Notes: generated by a model from the letters alone, not told the origin. Positions 1 through 8,834 are shown, counted from the first letter of the stretch. The stretch is 64,000 nucleotides of DNA from Oscillospiraceae bacterium (GCA_015067435.1 SVMM01000007.1:106621-170620), one strand, 5' to 3'. A program made the numbers and translations.

Positions 1-1
1 C

Positions 2-310
2 GACATGGTGAACGCCGGCGTGCCCGTCGCCATGGCGACGGACTTCAACCCCGGCTCCTGTCCGTGCCTCAACATGCAGTTCGTCATCAACCTCGGCTGC
101 CTCAAGTATAAGCTGACGCCCGAGGAGGTGCTGACCGCCGTGACGCTCAACGCCGCCGCGGCGATCGATCTTGCGGACAAGGTCGGTTCTGTCGAGCCGG
201 GGAAGCTCGGCGATCTCGTCGTCTGGGACGCGCCGGACCTCGACTACATCTGCTACCGCGTGGGCAGCAATCTGGCGGAGACGGTCATCAAGCGGGGCCG
301 CGTCGTCTGA
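2..310 (+). CDS. hutI: Imidazolonepropionase, C-terminal part (partial)
   Basis: This is the 3' end of a gene that begins before the window. The visible ~102 codons read MATDFNPGSCPCLNMQ, then a conserved NAAAAIDLADKVGSVEPGK segment and LGDLVVW, which is the end of an amidohydrolase-fold imidazolonepropionase. The enzyme hydrolyses imidazolone-5-propionate to N-formimino-glutamate in histidine degradation. The aspartate in ATDFNPG sits where the family keeps a metal/catalytic residue. Context supports the call: the next genes handle one-carbon units on tetrahydrofolate, where the formimino group of histidine ends up. Other hut genes would be expected upstream but are out of view. Confidence 0.85.
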   Translation, partial: DMVNAGVPVAMATDFNPGSCPCLNMQFVINLGCLKYKLTPEEVLTAVTLNAAAAIDLADKVGSVEPGKLGDLVVWDAPDLDYICYRVGSNLAETVIKRGRVV

Positions 311-323
311 CGAAAGAAAGTCA

Positions 324-353
324 TTTACAAACAGCGCGCCGGCATAGTACAAT
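324..353 (+). promoter_or_regulatory. Candidate promoter of fhs
   Basis: TTTACA and TACAAT boxes are separated by 18 bp in the gap between hutI and fhs. A GC-rich hairpin (about 376-398) lies in the leader before the AGGAGGAG ribosome-binding site. Seen by eye only. Confidence 0.45.
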
Positions 354-421
354 GGCAGCGCAATGAAAAAGAAACCGCGGGCGCAGCGCCCCGCGGATCG
401 AAAGAGCAGGAGGAGATCAAC

Positions 422-2098
422 ATGGGCTTCAAGTCCGACATCGAGATCGCGCAGGCGTGCGAAAAGCAGAAGATCACCGCCATTGCCGCCAAGGCGGGCA
501 TTGACGAGGCGTATATCGAGCAGTACGGAAACTACAAGGCGAAGGTCGACTACAAGCTCCTCAAGGATCTGGCGGACAAGCCGGACGGCAAGCTGGTCCT
601 CGTCACAGCCATCACGCCGACCCCCGCGGGCGAGGGCAAGACCACCACAAGCGTGGGCTTGACCGACGGGCTGCGCAAACTCGGCAAGAACGCGATCGTC
701 GCGCTGCGCGAGCCGAGCCTCGGCCCCGTGTTCGGCATCAAGGGCGGCGCCGCCGGCGGCGGATACGCGCAGGTCGTGCCGATGGAGGACATCAACCTCC
801 ACTTCACCGGCGATTTCCACGCCATCGGCGCGGCGAACAACCTGCTCGCCGCCATGCTCGACAACCACATCCAGCAGGGCAACGCGCTGGGCATCGACCC
901 GAAGGCGATCACGTGGAAGCGCGCCGTCGACATGAACGACCGCCAGCTCCGCCACATCGTCGACGGCCTCGGCGGACGCGTGCAGGGCGTGCCGCGCGAG
1001 GACGGCTTCGAGATCACGGTCGCGAGCGAGGTCATGGCGGTGCTGTGCCTTTCCAGCAGCATCACCGACCTCAAGGAGCGCCTCGGCCGCATCATCGTCG
1101 GCTACACCTACGCCGGCAAGCCCGTCACCGCCCATGACCTCAAAGCGGAGGGCGCGATGGCGGCGCTTTTGAAGGACGCAATCAAGCCCAACCTCGTCCA
1201 GACGCTTGAGGGCACGCCCGCGTTCATCCACGGCGGCCCGTTCGCCAACATCGCCCACGGCTGCAACAGCGTGATGGCGACGCGCATGGCGCTCAAGCTC
1301 GGCGACTACGCCGTCACGGAGGCGGGCTTCGCCGCCGACCTCGGCGCGGAGAAATTCATCGACATCAAGTGCCGCATGGCGGGGCTCAAGCCGTCGGCGA
1401 TCGTCATCGTTGCGACGGTGCGCGCGTTAAAATACCACGGCGGCGTGCCCAAGGCGGAGCTGAACGCAGAAAACCTCGACGCGCTCGAAAAGGGCCTGCC
1501 GAACCTCCTCCAGCACGTCTCCAACGTCAAGGACGTCTTCGGCGTGCCCTGCGTGGTCGCGATCAACGCGTTCCCGACCGACACGGAGGCGGAGCTTGCC
1601 CTCGTCGAGAAGAAGTGCCGCGAGCTTGGCGTCAACGTCGCGCTTTCCGAGGTCTGGGCGAAGGGCGGCGAGGGCGGCAAGGCGCTTGCCGAGGAGGTCG
1701 TGCGCCTGTGCGAGCAGCCGAACAGCTTCAACTTCGTCTACGACGTCAACGCCTCCATCCAGGAAAAGCTTGACACGATCTGCCGGAAGATTTATCATGC
1801 GGATGGCGTGAGCCTCGACGCGAACGCGAAGAAGCAGCTCGCGCAGCTCACGGAGCTGGGCTTCGACAAGCTGCCGATCTGCATGGCGAAGACGCAGTAC
1901 TCGTTCTCTGACAACGCGTCCCTCCTCGGCGCGCCCAAGGGCTTCACCGTCACGGTGCGCAACCTCAAGGTCTGCGCCGGCGCGGGCTTCCTCGTCGCGC
2001 TGACCGGCGACATCATGACGATGCCGGGCCTGCCGAAGGTCCCCGCCGCCGAGAAGATCGACGTGGACGAGAACGGCGTCATTTCCGGTCTCTTTTAA
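422..2098 (+). CDS. fhs: Formate--tetrahydrofolate ligase
   Basis: ATP-dependent ligation of formate to THF giving 10-formyl-THF; in amino-acid fermenters it can run backwards to make ATP. The 558-residue length is typical. The N-terminal nucleotide loop [12 protein letters not shown] is at about residues 65-76. Other family blocks are [24 protein letters not shown] split around residue 110 and a C-terminal [16 protein letters not shown] block. The ATG is preceded by AGGAGGAG at 8 bp. The gene is 17 bp upstream of fchA, so the two are very probably co-transcribed. Together with hutI this suggests that formimino and formyl groups from histidine feed an ATP-yielding step. Confidence 0.97.
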   Translation: MGFKSDIEIAQACEKQKITAIAAKAGIDEAYIEQYGNYKAKVDYKLLKDLADKPDGKLVLVTAITPTPAGEGKTTTSVGLTDGLRKLGKNAIVALREPSLGPVFGIKGGAAGGGYAQVVPMEDINLHFTGDFHAIGAANNLLAAMLDNHIQQGNALGIDPKAITWKRAVDMNDRQLRHIVDGLGGRVQGVPREDGFEITVASEVMAVLCLSSSITDLKERLGRIIVGYTYAGKPVTAHDLKAEGAMAALLKDAIKPNLVQTLEGTPAFIHGGPFANIAHGCNSVMATRMALKLGDYAVTEAGFAADLGAEKFIDIKCRMAGLKPSAIVIVATVRALKYHGGVPKAELNAENLDALEKGLPNLLQHVSNVKDVFGVPCVVAINAFPTDTEAELALVEKKCRELGVNVALSEVWAKGGEGGKALAEEVVRLCEQPNSFNFVYDVNASIQEKLDTICRKIYHADGVSLDANAKKQLAQLTELGFDKLPICMAKTQYSFSDNASLLGAPKGFTVTVRNLKVCAGAGFLVALTGDIMTMPGLPKVPAAEKIDVDENGVISGLF

Positions 2099-2115
2099 AC
2101 TCTGCGAGGCAATTT

Positions 2116-2733
2116 ATGGATTTACTGAACACGACCGTCACCGAATTTACCGAGCAGCTTGCCTCTCCCGCGCCCGTGCCGGGCGGCGGGGGAGCCAGCG
2201 CCCTTGTCGGCGCCATCGGCGTCGCGCTGGGCGACATGGTCGGTGAGCTGACCGTCGGCAAGAAGAAGTATGCCGACGTGGAGGACGAGATCAAGGATTT
2301 GATGGCGCGCGCGCAGACGCTGCGCGTGCGGCTACTCGCCTGCGTCGAGAAGGACGCGCGGCTGTTCGAGCCGCTGAGCCGCGCCTATAGTATTCCCAAG
2401 GACGACCCCGCGCGGAATGAGATCATGGAAAAGTGCCTGCGCGACGCGGCAAGCGTCCCGCTGGAGATCTTTGACCTCTGCTGCGAAGCAATCGAGTTAC
2501 AGCGCGAGTTTGCCGCGAAGGGCAGCCGGCTCGTGATCTCCGACGCGGCGACGGGCGTGGTGCTCTGCTGGGGCGCGATGTACGGCGCGGCGGTGAACGT
2601 CAAGGTCAACACCAAGCTGATGCAGGACTGCGCGTACGCCGAGAAGATCAACGCCCACGTCGACGAGGGCATGGCGAAGTACTGGCCCGTCGCGGAAAAG
2701 GTCTACGAGGACGTGTACCGGACGTTCTGCTGA
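2116..2733 (+). CDS. fchA: Formimino-THF cyclodeaminase / methenyl-THF cyclohydrolase family protein
   Basis: A 205-residue protein of the cyclodeaminase family. The N-terminus contains LASPAPVPGGGGASALVGAIG, the glycine-rich signature of the family. The middle holds the family's helices with the DARLF segment around residue 78, and the end is charged. The family converts 5-formimino-THF to 5,10-methenyl-THF plus ammonia. This is a stand-alone cyclodeaminase without the formiminotransferase domain found in the bifunctional enzyme. It follows fhs by 17 bp. The next stretch (2734-2910) is a leader RNA, so fchA probably closes the fhs transcript or reads into the riboswitch. Confidence 0.92.
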   Translation: MDLLNTTVTEFTEQLASPAPVPGGGGASALVGAIGVALGDMVGELTVGKKKYADVEDEIKDLMARAQTLRVRLLACVEKDARLFEPLSRAYSIPKDDPARNEIMEKCLRDAASVPLEIFDLCCEAIELQREFAAKGSRLVISDAATGVVLCWGAMYGAAVNVKVNTKLMQDCAYAEKINAHVDEGMAKYWPVAEKVYEDVYRTFC

Positions 2734-2762
2734 CGCGGAGCGACAAAGAAATACCTGCAAAC

Positions 2763-2856
2763 ACAGAGTAGGAACAGCGCGTTAAGTGCCGTCGGATGGG
2801 AAGTTGCCGGCGGACGAAGGGCAGGATGCCCGCGGTGCTGTATCCGCATCCGCTGC
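2763..2856 (+). ncRNA. Tetrahydrofolate (THF) riboswitch aptamer
   Basis: The leader of folT carries the conserved THF-I aptamer landmarks in order: AGAGTAGGA (2765-2773), GCGTTAAGTG (2779-2788), a P3 stem of CCGTCGG (2789-2795) with CCGGCGG (2807-2813) enclosing GATGGGAAGTTG-like loop sequence, ACGAAGG (2814-2820), GCCCGCGGTG (2828-2837) and GCATCCGCT (2846-2854). P2 can form between GGA/CAGC (2771-2778) and GCTG/TCC (2837-2845). Family knowledge: this class senses reduced folates and usually sits before folT or folC, exactly as here. Confidence 0.88.
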
Positions 2857-2871
2857 TGCAAAAGGAAAATG

Positions 2872-2910
2872 CCTCCTTTCGCAGCAACCGCTGCGAAGGG
2901 AGGACTTTTT
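2872..2910 (+). promoter_or_regulatory. Ribosome-binding-site hairpin (riboswitch expression platform)
   Basis: A 14-bp stem (2872-2885 with 2890-2903, AACC loop, one G-U) contains the folT Shine-Dalgarno GGGAGG in its 3' arm and is followed by CTTTTT directly before the ATG. It could block translation, terminate, or both. GCTGCTGC (2852-2859) at the aptamer end is complementary to GCAGCA (2881-2886), an obvious competing pairing that could link ligand binding to the switch. Confidence 0.62.
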
Positions 2911-3453
2911 ATGTTCAAAAACACCAGACAGCTGGCGATCGACGCCATGCTTGCCGCCATGTGCGCGGTGCTCGGCTACCTCGCGCTCGACATCGTACGC
3001 CTCAAGATCACGTTCGAGAGCGTTCCCATTCTCGTCGGCGCGCTGCTGTTCGGGCCGGCGGACGGCGCGGCGATCGGCCTCGTCGGCACGCTGGTTTACC
3101 AGCTGCTGCGCTACGGCGTGTCCGCCACGACGGCGCTGTGGATCCTGCCATATGTGCTCTGCGGCGCGCTCGTCGGCTGGTACGCGCGCTCGCGCCGCTT
3201 TGCGCTCAGCCAGACGCAGACGCTTTCAATCGTCGTGCTCGCCGAGCTGATGGTCACGCTGCTCAACACCGGCGTGATCTACGTCGACAGCAAGCTCTAC
3301 GGCTACTACACCCCCGCGCTCATTACCGGCTCGCTCGCACTGCGCCTCGCGATCTGCGTGGGCAAGGCGGTGGCGTATTCCTTTGCCCTGCCGCCGCTGC
3401 TGCTCTCGCTGCGGCGCGCCGCGAGCGTCGGGAAAAGCGGAGGCGTGGCATGA
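2911..3453 (+). CDS. folT: Folate ECF-transporter substrate-binding subunit
   Basis: A 180-residue, strongly hydrophobic membrane protein with about six membrane segments, matching the FolT-type S components of energy-coupling factor transporters. The start MFKNTRQLAIDAML was chosen because it follows GGGAGG at 7 bp; an earlier in-frame ATG at 2869 lies inside the riboswitch platform. The S unit binds folate and docks on a shared EcfAA'T module, which is not in the window. The stop overlaps the folC start (ATGA), so uptake and polyglutamylation are translationally coupled. The THF riboswitch upstream supports folate as substrate. Confidence 0.88.
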   Translation: MFKNTRQLAIDAMLAAMCAVLGYLALDIVRLKITFESVPILVGALLFGPADGAAIGLVGTLVYQLLRYGVSATTALWILPYVLCGALVGWYARSRRFALSQTQTLSIVVLAELMVTLLNTGVIYVDSKLYGYYTPALITGSLALRLAICVGKAVAYSFALPPLLLSLRRAASVGKSGGVA

Positions 3454-4730
3454 CGGCGCGGGAGGCGATCGCCTACATCGAGCACTACGGCTGGAGCACG
3501 ACGCGCCTCGGCCTCGACCGGACGCGGGAGCTGCTGCGCCGCATCGGCGAGCCGCAGAAGAAGCTCAAATTCGTCCACGTCGCGGGCAGCAACGGCAAGG
3601 GCAGCACCTGCGCCATGCTGGACGCGATCATGCGCGCGGCGGGGTATCGCACGGGGCTGTACACCTCGCCCTACATTCAGGATTTCTGCGAGCGCATCCA
3701 GGTCGACGGCGAGAACATCCCCGGCGACGCGCTCGCGGCGGTGACGGAGACCGTGCGCGACGCCGCGGAGGCGATGGAGGACCACCCCAGCCAGTTTGAG
3801 CTTGTGACCGCCGCGGCAATGCTGTACTTTGCCGAGCGGCGCTGCGACATCGTGGTGCTGGAGGTCGGCATGGGCGGCGCGCTGGACTCCACCAACGCCA
3901 TCGACTGCCCGGAGGCGGCTGTCATCACGAACATCGGCCTGGAGCACACGGAGTATCTGGGCGACACGGTCGAAAAGATCGCCGCGACGAAATCGGGCAT
4001 CATCAAGCCCGGCTGCCGCGCGGTGTGCTACGACGGCGCGCCGGAGGTCACGGCGGTCGTGCGGGAGGTGTGCGCGGAGAGGAACGTGCCGCTGCGCGTG
4101 GCGGACTATGCCGCTGTGACGCCGCTTTCCGAGACGCTGGACGGCCAGCGCTTTTCGTGGCATGGCGAGACTTACGATCTCGCACTGCTCGGCGCGCACC
4201 AGCTCCGCAATGCCGCGACGGTGCTGGAAACCGTGGCGGCGCTGCGCGAGGGCGGCTGGGATATCCCGGAACGCGCCGTACGCGCGGGGCTTGCCGGCGT
4301 CAAATGGCCCGCGCGCATGGAGGTCATGCGCCGCACGCCGCTGTTTCTGATCGACGGCGGGCACAATCCCCAGTGCGCGGAGGCGCTTGCCGGAAGCCTG
4401 CAAAGGCTTCTGCCGGAGAAAAAGGTCGTGTTCCTGCTCGGCGTGCTCGCGGACAAGGACTATCCGCGCATGATGGAGACGCTTTCGCCGCTGGCGCAGG
4501 AGTTTGTGTGCCTCACGCCGCTGAGTCCGCGCGCGCTTCCGGCGGAGGAGCTGTCGGCGCATCTGCGGGAGCATGGCGCGGCGGCGCGCGCCTGTGGGAC
4601 GATCGAAGACGGCCTGCGCGCCGCCTTTGCGGCGGCGGGGACGGACGGCGCGGTGGTCGCGTTCGGCTCGCTCTACCTCGTCGGCGCGATCCGCGGCGCG
4701 TATCAAAAGGCGCCCGACGCGTTTATCTGA
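3450..4730 (+). CDS. folC: Folylpolyglutamate synthase / dihydrofolate synthase
   Basis: A 426-residue Mur-ligase-family enzyme that adds glutamates to folates, trapping imported folate in the cytoplasm. The ATP loop VAGSNGKGSTCAML is at about residues 44-57. Further family blocks are YTSPYIQDFCERIQVDG, LEVGMGGALDSTNA, the ITNIGLEHTEYLG segment and LIDGGHNPQCAEAL in the C-terminal domain. The ATG overlaps the folT stop by 4 nt. The gene ends 2 bp before the A-run of a strong terminator, closing the folate unit. Confidence 0.95.
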   Translation: MTAREAIAYIEHYGWSTTRLGLDRTRELLRRIGEPQKKLKFVHVAGSNGKGSTCAMLDAIMRAAGYRTGLYTSPYIQDFCERIQVDGENIPGDALAAVTETVRDAAEAMEDHPSQFELVTAAAMLYFAERRCDIVVLEVGMGGALDSTNAIDCPEAAVITNIGLEHTEYLGDTVEKIAATKSGIIKPGCRAVCYDGAPEVTAVVREVCAERNVPLRVADYAAVTPLSETLDGQRFSWHGETYDLALLGAHQLRNAATVLETVAALREGGWDIPERAVRAGLAGVKWPARMEVMRRTPLFLIDGGHNPQCAEALAGSLQRLLPEKKVVFLLGVLADKDYPRMMETLSPLAQEFVCLTPLSPRALPAEELSAHLREHGAAARACGTIEDGLRAAFAAAGTDGAVVAFGSLYLVGAIRGAYQKAPDAFI

Positions 4731-4732
4731 AC

Positions 4733-4780
4733 AAAAAACGGGATCCCGCGGCATTGGGGGCAGCCGCGGGGTCCCGTTTT
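4733..4780 (+). terminator. Rho-independent terminator after folC
   Basis: A 14-bp GC-rich stem (4739-4752 with 4763-4776) is preceded by an A-run and followed by TTTT, so it could serve both folC (+) and the converging 80-codon gene (-). Confidence 0.8.
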
Positions 4781-4810
4781 GCGGTGGGCTGTGTAAAAAT
4801 GGGGCGCGCG

Positions 4811-5053
4811 TTACGCGGAGAGGCGCACGATCTCGCCGAGCATCTGCTGCTCCGGGATCGGGCGGCAGTCGAAGCCCAGCACCTCGCCGTCGGCGTCGTC
4901 GACGTAGCAGTCGTAGCGCATCCAGTCGGTGTCGAAGCGGATCTCGAAAAGCCCGTCGCTGTGGAGGACGCAGAGGTCGGAGAGCTCGGTGACGGCGAGG
5001 CGTGCATAGGCGGCGGCAGCCTGAACGGCGGTATTGGCAAGAATGTTCTGCAT
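4811..5053 (-). CDS. Small hypothetical protein (80 aa)
   Basis: An 80-residue acidic protein beginning MQNILANTAVQAAAAYARLA. The second half has a beta-rich look, with FEIRFDTDWMRYDCYVDD and GEVLGFDCRPI, reminiscent of one repeat of a PepSY-like fold, but I do not recognise a family. An AAAGGAG site lies about 8 bp upstream of the ATG, which makes translation likely. It lies downstream of the histidine kinase but is separated from it by a terminator, so it is probably its own transcript. No signal peptide or membrane segment is evident. Confidence 0.7.
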   Translation of the reverse strand: MQNILANTAVQAAAAYARLAVTELSDLCVLHSDGLFEIRFDTDWMRYDCYVDDADGEVLGFDCRPIPEQQMLGEIVRLSA

Positions 5054-5142
5054 GGTGATAGGCTCCTTTCAAATTCATATGTCGTTCCGCCGGAGCGGAG
5101 TGGTTTGTTCCTTTGATGGTTTCAGCATAGCGGAGAAAATTA

Positions 5143-5190
5143 AGAAAAAAATTAAGACCCGAAGTTTTCCTCAAAAAACTCCGGGTCTCA
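5143..5190 (-). terminator. Terminator of the histidine-kinase transcript
   Basis: A 14-bp stem formed by 5155-5168 and 5175-5188 has a short loop and, on the minus strand, is followed by TTAATTTTTTTC. It ends the minus-strand transporter/two-component operon. Confidence 0.75.
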
Positions 5191-5203
5191 ATTTTATGTA
5201 AAC

Positions 5204-6550
5204 TTACAGCGGCAGCGTGACGGTGAAGGTGCTGCCCTCGCCGAGGGTACTTTCCACGCTTGCCGCGCCGCCCTGAAACTCCGCCATCTCGCGCACCATC
5301 GAAAGCCCGAGACCGGAGCCGCCGTCCTCCCCGCGGGAGGCGTCCGCCTGCCAGAAGCGCTGCCAGATCTTGTCCTGATCCTCCTTCGCGATGCCGATGC
5401 CGTCGTCCGTGACGCGCAGCACGGCGGTTTTGCCCTCCTTTTTCAGCGAAAGCGCGACGCGGCCGTTGTCCCTGCCGTACTTGTACGCGTTTTGCAGCAG
5501 GTTCTGCACGATGCGCGCCATGAGCGACGGGTTGAAGCGCGCGGTCACGCCCGGCTCGATCTCCGCGGTGCGCGTGATGCCGCGCTCCGCCGCGGGGACG
5601 AACTCGTCGTTCAGCGCCGTGAGGAATTCGCTTAAGTCCGCCGCGCGCAGGGGATAGCGGTCGACGCCCTGCTGCAGGCGCGTCAGGCTCAGCAGCTGGT
5701 CGATCAGCTCCGACATCCGGTGCCCCTGCGCCTCGATGACGTCCATCGATTTGAGATAGTCCTCCGGCGTTTTGTCCTTGCGCCGCGCGCGGTCGCATTG
5801 GGCAAGGATGACGGCGACGGGCGTGCGCAGCTCGTGTGCGGCGTCGGAGGCGAACTGCCGCTCGGCGTTAAACGACGCCTCCAGCCGCCCGAACATCCGG
5901 TCGAACGTTCGGCCCAGCAGGCGCATCTCGCTCGGCCCGCGGCGCAGATCGATGCGCGCGGAGAGATCCTGCCCGTCGGAGATACTGTTCGCGCGCTTCA
6001 CGATCAGCTCCATGGGCCGGAACGCATTGCGCGCGATGAGCCAGCCGCCGACAGCGGTGAGCAGAAGGATGCAGGGCAGCAGCGTCCACGTCAGCACCAT
6101 GATCGTGTGCATCAGCCCGCTGCGGTCGGCGGAATCGATCACGCCGCGTATCCACAGCGTCGTCACCGTCATGTCCACAAACACGTCGTAGACGAAGTAA
6201 TCGCTCCCGCCGGCGCGGACGGTGCGGACGACGCTGTCGTCAAAGGGAACGTCGATCTCCGCGCCCTCGATCTCCGCGCCGCGCAGCAGGACGCCGTCCG
6301 CATCAAAGACGCTGCAATAGACGCCGCGGCGGTAGAAGTCGATGTCCTCCCACTCGAAGCCGCCGTTGTCGAACTCCACGCGGCTCGCGTTGTGCTGCAC
6401 GACCTTGACGAGACGCCCCGCCGGGTCGTCGGTGACGCTCGCGCCGTTGATGACGAATACGAACACCAGAACCATCGCCGAGAGCAGCAGGATCATCAGC
6501 GTGAACCACGCCGTGAGCCGCAGCTTGGCGGAGAGGTTGATCCTTGCCAT
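5204..6550 (-). CDS. HAMP-type sensor histidine kinase
   Basis: A 448-residue membrane sensor kinase. TM1 is at about residues 15-35, an extracytoplasmic domain at 36-145, TM2 at about 150-172 and a HAMP linker to about 225. The HisKA box is FASDAAHELRTP (phospho-acceptor H239). The ATPase domain has an N box NLLQNAYKYG (349-359), DDGIGIAKED (382-391) and GSGLGLSMV (411-419). The start lies 4 bp downstream of the response regulator stop. It is the last gene of an operon that begins with a DUF3798 binding protein, so the sensor probably responds to that transporter's substrate or to the cell envelope; this is inference. Confidence 0.93.
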   Translation of the reverse strand: MARINLSAKLRLTAWFTLMILLLSAMVLVFVFVINGASVTDDPAGRLVKVVQHNASRVEFDNGGFEWEDIDFYRRGVYCSVFDADGVLLRGAEIEGAEIDVPFDDSVVRTVRAGGSDYFVYDVFVDMTVTTLWIRGVIDSADRSGLMHTIMVLTWTLLPCILLLTAVGGWLIARNAFRPMELIVKRANSISDGQDLSARIDLRRGPSEMRLLGRTFDRMFGRLEASFNAERQFASDAAHELRTPVAVILAQCDRARRKDKTPEDYLKSMDVIEAQGHRMSELIDQLLSLTRLQQGVDRYPLRAADLSEFLTALNDEFVPAAERGITRTAEIEPGVTARFNPSLMARIVQNLLQNAYKYGRDNGRVALSLKKEGKTAVLRVTDDGIGIAKEDQDKIWQRFWQADASRGEDGGSGLGLSMVREMAEFQGGAASVESTLGEGSTFTVTLPL

Positions 6551-6554
6551 CGCG

Positions 6555-7226
6555 TCAGTCCTCCCGCAGCACCCAGCCCGTGCCCCAGACCGTGTGGATG
6601 AGTTTCTTGTCGAAGCCCGTGTCCATCTTCTTGCGCAGATACCCCACGTAGACGTCCACGACGTTGGTGCCGCCCTCGTAGTCGTAGTTCCAGAGGTTGT
6701 TTTCGATCATCTCGCGCGAGAGCACGACGCCGCGGTTGCGCAGCATGTACTCCAGCAGCGAGAACTCCTTCGCCGTCAGATCGATGGGCTTTCCCGCGCG
6801 CGTCACCGTTTTGGCGGAGGCGTCGAGCGAGAGGTCGGCAATCGTGTAGACGTTGGAGCGGTTGCCCGTGTACTTGCGCGTCATCGCGCGCACGACGGCG
6901 AGCAGCTCGTCGAAGTGGAAGGGCTTGACGAGGTAGTAGTCCCCGCCGCTCTCCAGCCCCTCCACCTTGTCCGCCACGCTGTCGCGCGAGGTGAGGAACA
7001 GCACGGGCGTCGCGTTCCCCTGCGCGCGCAGGGTGCGCACGAGCGTCAGCCCGTCCATTTTCGGCATCATGACGTCCAGAACGACGACGTCGAAGTCCGC
7101 GCACGCCATGAAGTCCAGCGCCTCTTGCCCGTTGTAGCAGGAATCGACGCTGTAGCCGTCGTCCGTCAGCGCCTCGGCGATCATCGCGTTGAGGTGCTTT
7201 TCATCCTCCACGACCAAAATCCGCAT
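6555..7226 (-). CDS. OmpR/PhoB-family response regulator
   Basis: A 223-residue regulator with an N-terminal receiver domain: acidic pair E7/D8, phospho-acceptor D51 in VVVLDVMMPKMDG, T79, and K101 in LVKPFHFDE. The C-terminus is a winged-helix DNA-binding domain with LTAKEFSLLEYMLRNRG, ending in YLRKKMD and VWGTGWVLRED. It lies 4 bp from both neighbours and is the cognate partner of the downstream kinase. Its targets are not known; the promoter of the upstream transporter operon is the first candidate. Confidence 0.95.
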   Translation of the reverse strand: MRILVVEDEKHLNAMIAEALTDDGYSVDSCYNGQEALDFMACADFDVVVLDVMMPKMDGLTLVRTLRAQGNATPVLFLTSRDSVADKVEGLESGGDYYLVKPFHFDELLAVVRAMTRKYTGNRSNVYTIADLSLDASAKTVTRAGKPIDLTAKEFSLLEYMLRNRGVVLSREMIENNLWNYDYEGGTNVVDVYVGYLRKKMDTGFDKKLIHTVWGTGWVLRED

Positions 7227-7230
7227 GGCG

Positions 7231-7704
7231 TCAGAACTCGGCGTCGATGACCAGCTCGTCCTCCTCGCCGGTCAGCGTGTCGTCCTGCATCTCCTCCGCG
7301 GTCGGCTCCGCGATGAACTCGGAGAGGTACGCCTCCTCCGGCAGGCCCGCGAGGAAGCCGGGGATGTTGATGATGACGCCGTCCATGCTGTAGGGCAGCT
7401 TCTGCGAGACCTCGATGATCTGCTCGTCGCCGCCCTTTTCCTGCGTGATGCCCAGCGCCATGCCGAAGTTCTGACCGATGTGGGTCGTCATGCCGCGCTC
7501 CTTGTTGTAGAGCTTGGCGACCTGCTCGCCCTTGATGTAGACCACGACCTTGTAGGGCACGCCGCAGGTCTGGCCGTTGTACTCCAGCGCCTTGTTGTCG
7601 AAGTACACCGTGTGGCCGCGCCCGATGACCATCATTACGGCTGCGACGGCGAGGAGCGCCGCCACAAAGGCGCAGCGGATCAGCAGCTTTTTCCCGTTCT
7701 TCAC
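7231..7704 (-). CDS. Membrane-anchored small protein of the DUF3798 transporter operon
   Basis: A 157-residue protein with one N-terminal membrane segment (about residues 8-27) or uncleaved signal, then an exported soluble domain with HTVYFDNKALEYNGQ and an acidic tail (EEMQDDTLTGEEDE). Its start overlaps the stop of the second permease, so it is translationally coupled to the transporter. I recall a DUF family (possibly DUF6672) beside such permeases in other anaerobes but cannot confirm it. Position suggests an accessory subunit or a link between transporter and two-component system; no enzyme motif is visible. Confidence 0.72.
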   Translation of the reverse strand: MKNGKKLLIRCAFVAALLAVAAVMMVIGRGHTVYFDNKALEYNGQTCGVPYKVVVYIKGEQVAKLYNKERGMTTHIGQNFGMALGITQEKGGDEQIIEVSQKLPYSMDGVIINIPGFLAGLPEEAYLSEFIAEPTAEEMQDDTLTGEEDELVIDAEF

Positions 7705-8834
7705 TTCGCCGCCTCCTTTGCCGCTTCCTCCGCCGCGGCGCGCGCCAGCTCCTGCGCGGTGCGGCTCTTGTTGCGGCGCTTCTTCGTCTCATACATCACC
7801 AGCGCGATCGTGATGACGCCGTAGGAGCAGAAGACGCGGAAGTATTCGCCGATCATCGAGTCGCCGGTGATCGCCGCGCCGGCCTTCGGCGCCACAATGA
7901 ACATCGTGTGGAACAATATCACGCCGAGGAACACGTTGCCGATGCTCGCCTTGTCCACGCTCGCGCCGCCCACCAGCAGCGCGGCGATGCAGAACATGCC
8001 GATCTGGGAGTGGGAGGAGTAGGTGGAGATGTTGCCCATGTTTTGCAGGTAGATGATCATGCCGAAGCCCGCCATGACCGTCGAGATCACGATGGAGATG
8101 AGGCGCGTGCGCTCGACGTTGATGCCCGCGTCGCGCGCGACCTCCATGTCCTGCCCGACGGCGCGCATGTCCTGTCCCAGCTTCGTCTTGCGGAACCAGA
8201 GGATGAACAGGCACAGCACGCCGATGATGAGGAACGTCAGCACCGGCACCTTCACGCCGCCGATGTTCACCGCCAGCAGGTTGTCAAGGCACTGGCGCAT
8301 GTTCAGCAGGCTCACGGTGTTGCGGATGCCGTAGCCGCGCGGCAGCTTGACCGAAAAGTGTTTGATCGGGATGATCGAGCCCATCATGTACAGCACGACC
8401 AGCTGATACACGCCGGTCATAAAGAAGCTGATGATGTAGCTCGTGATCATCTCGCGGCCCTTGGAATGGTTCAATATGCTGCCGCACAAAAGACCGAGCA
8501 AAATTGAGAACGGGATCTGCAAAATCATCGCCAGCACGACGCCCGGGATGCCCCAGATCTGCCAGTCGGAGACGAAGATCAGCGCAATCTCGCCCGCCAT
8601 GGCGCCGAGCGTCATGGCGAAGTTGAGACCCATACCCGCCATGATGGGGATCAGCAGGCAGAGAATGAGGAAGATGTTGCGCCCCATGCGCGTGACGATC
8701 TCGTTGATGAGATATGCGGGCGAAAACCCGGAGAGCGGGATGCAGAACGCACAGATGAGGATAAACAGGATCGGGACGATGTTGTTGCGGACAAATTCCA
8801 GCGCCTTCGCGCCGAAGCCCTTGTTCTCTTCCAT
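7701..8834 (-). CDS. ABC transporter permease (sugar/nucleoside type), second subunit
   Basis: A 377-residue permease of the BPD_transp_2 class (RbsC/YufPQ-like), with about ten membrane helices. The conserved cytoplasmic loop GQDMEVARDAGINVERTRLISIV meets the ATPase. The downstream GGASVDKASIGNVFLG is the family's second hallmark. The start MEENKGFGAKALEF was chosen because its ATG overlaps the upstream permease stop (TGATG at 8836-8832); the longer open frame upstream is antisense noise. It forms a heterodimer with the upstream permease. The C-terminus is rich in Lys, Arg and Ala. Confidence 0.9.
   Translation of the reverse strand: MEENKGFGAKALEFVRNNIVPILFILICAFCIPLSGFSPAYLINEIVTRMGRNIFLILCLLIPIMAGMGLNFAMTLGAMAGEIALIFVSDWQIWGIPGVVLAMILQIPFSILLGLLCGSILNHSKGREMITSYIISFFMTGVYQLVVLYMMGSIIPIKHFSVKLPRGYGIRNTVSLLNMRQCLDNLLAVNIGGVKVPVLTFLIIGVLCLFILWFRKTKLGQDMRAVGQDMEVARDAGINVERTRLISIVISTVMAGFGMIIYLQNMGNISTYSSHSQIGMFCIAALLVGGASVDKASIGNVFLGVILFHTMFIVAPKAGAAITGDSMIGEYFRVFCSYGVITIALVMYETKKRRNKSRTAQELARAAAEEAAKEAAK

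Noticed and set aside
3306..5798. An 830-codon minus-strand frame over folC
   Set aside because: Antisense shadow of folC and the kinase; no RBS, no motif.
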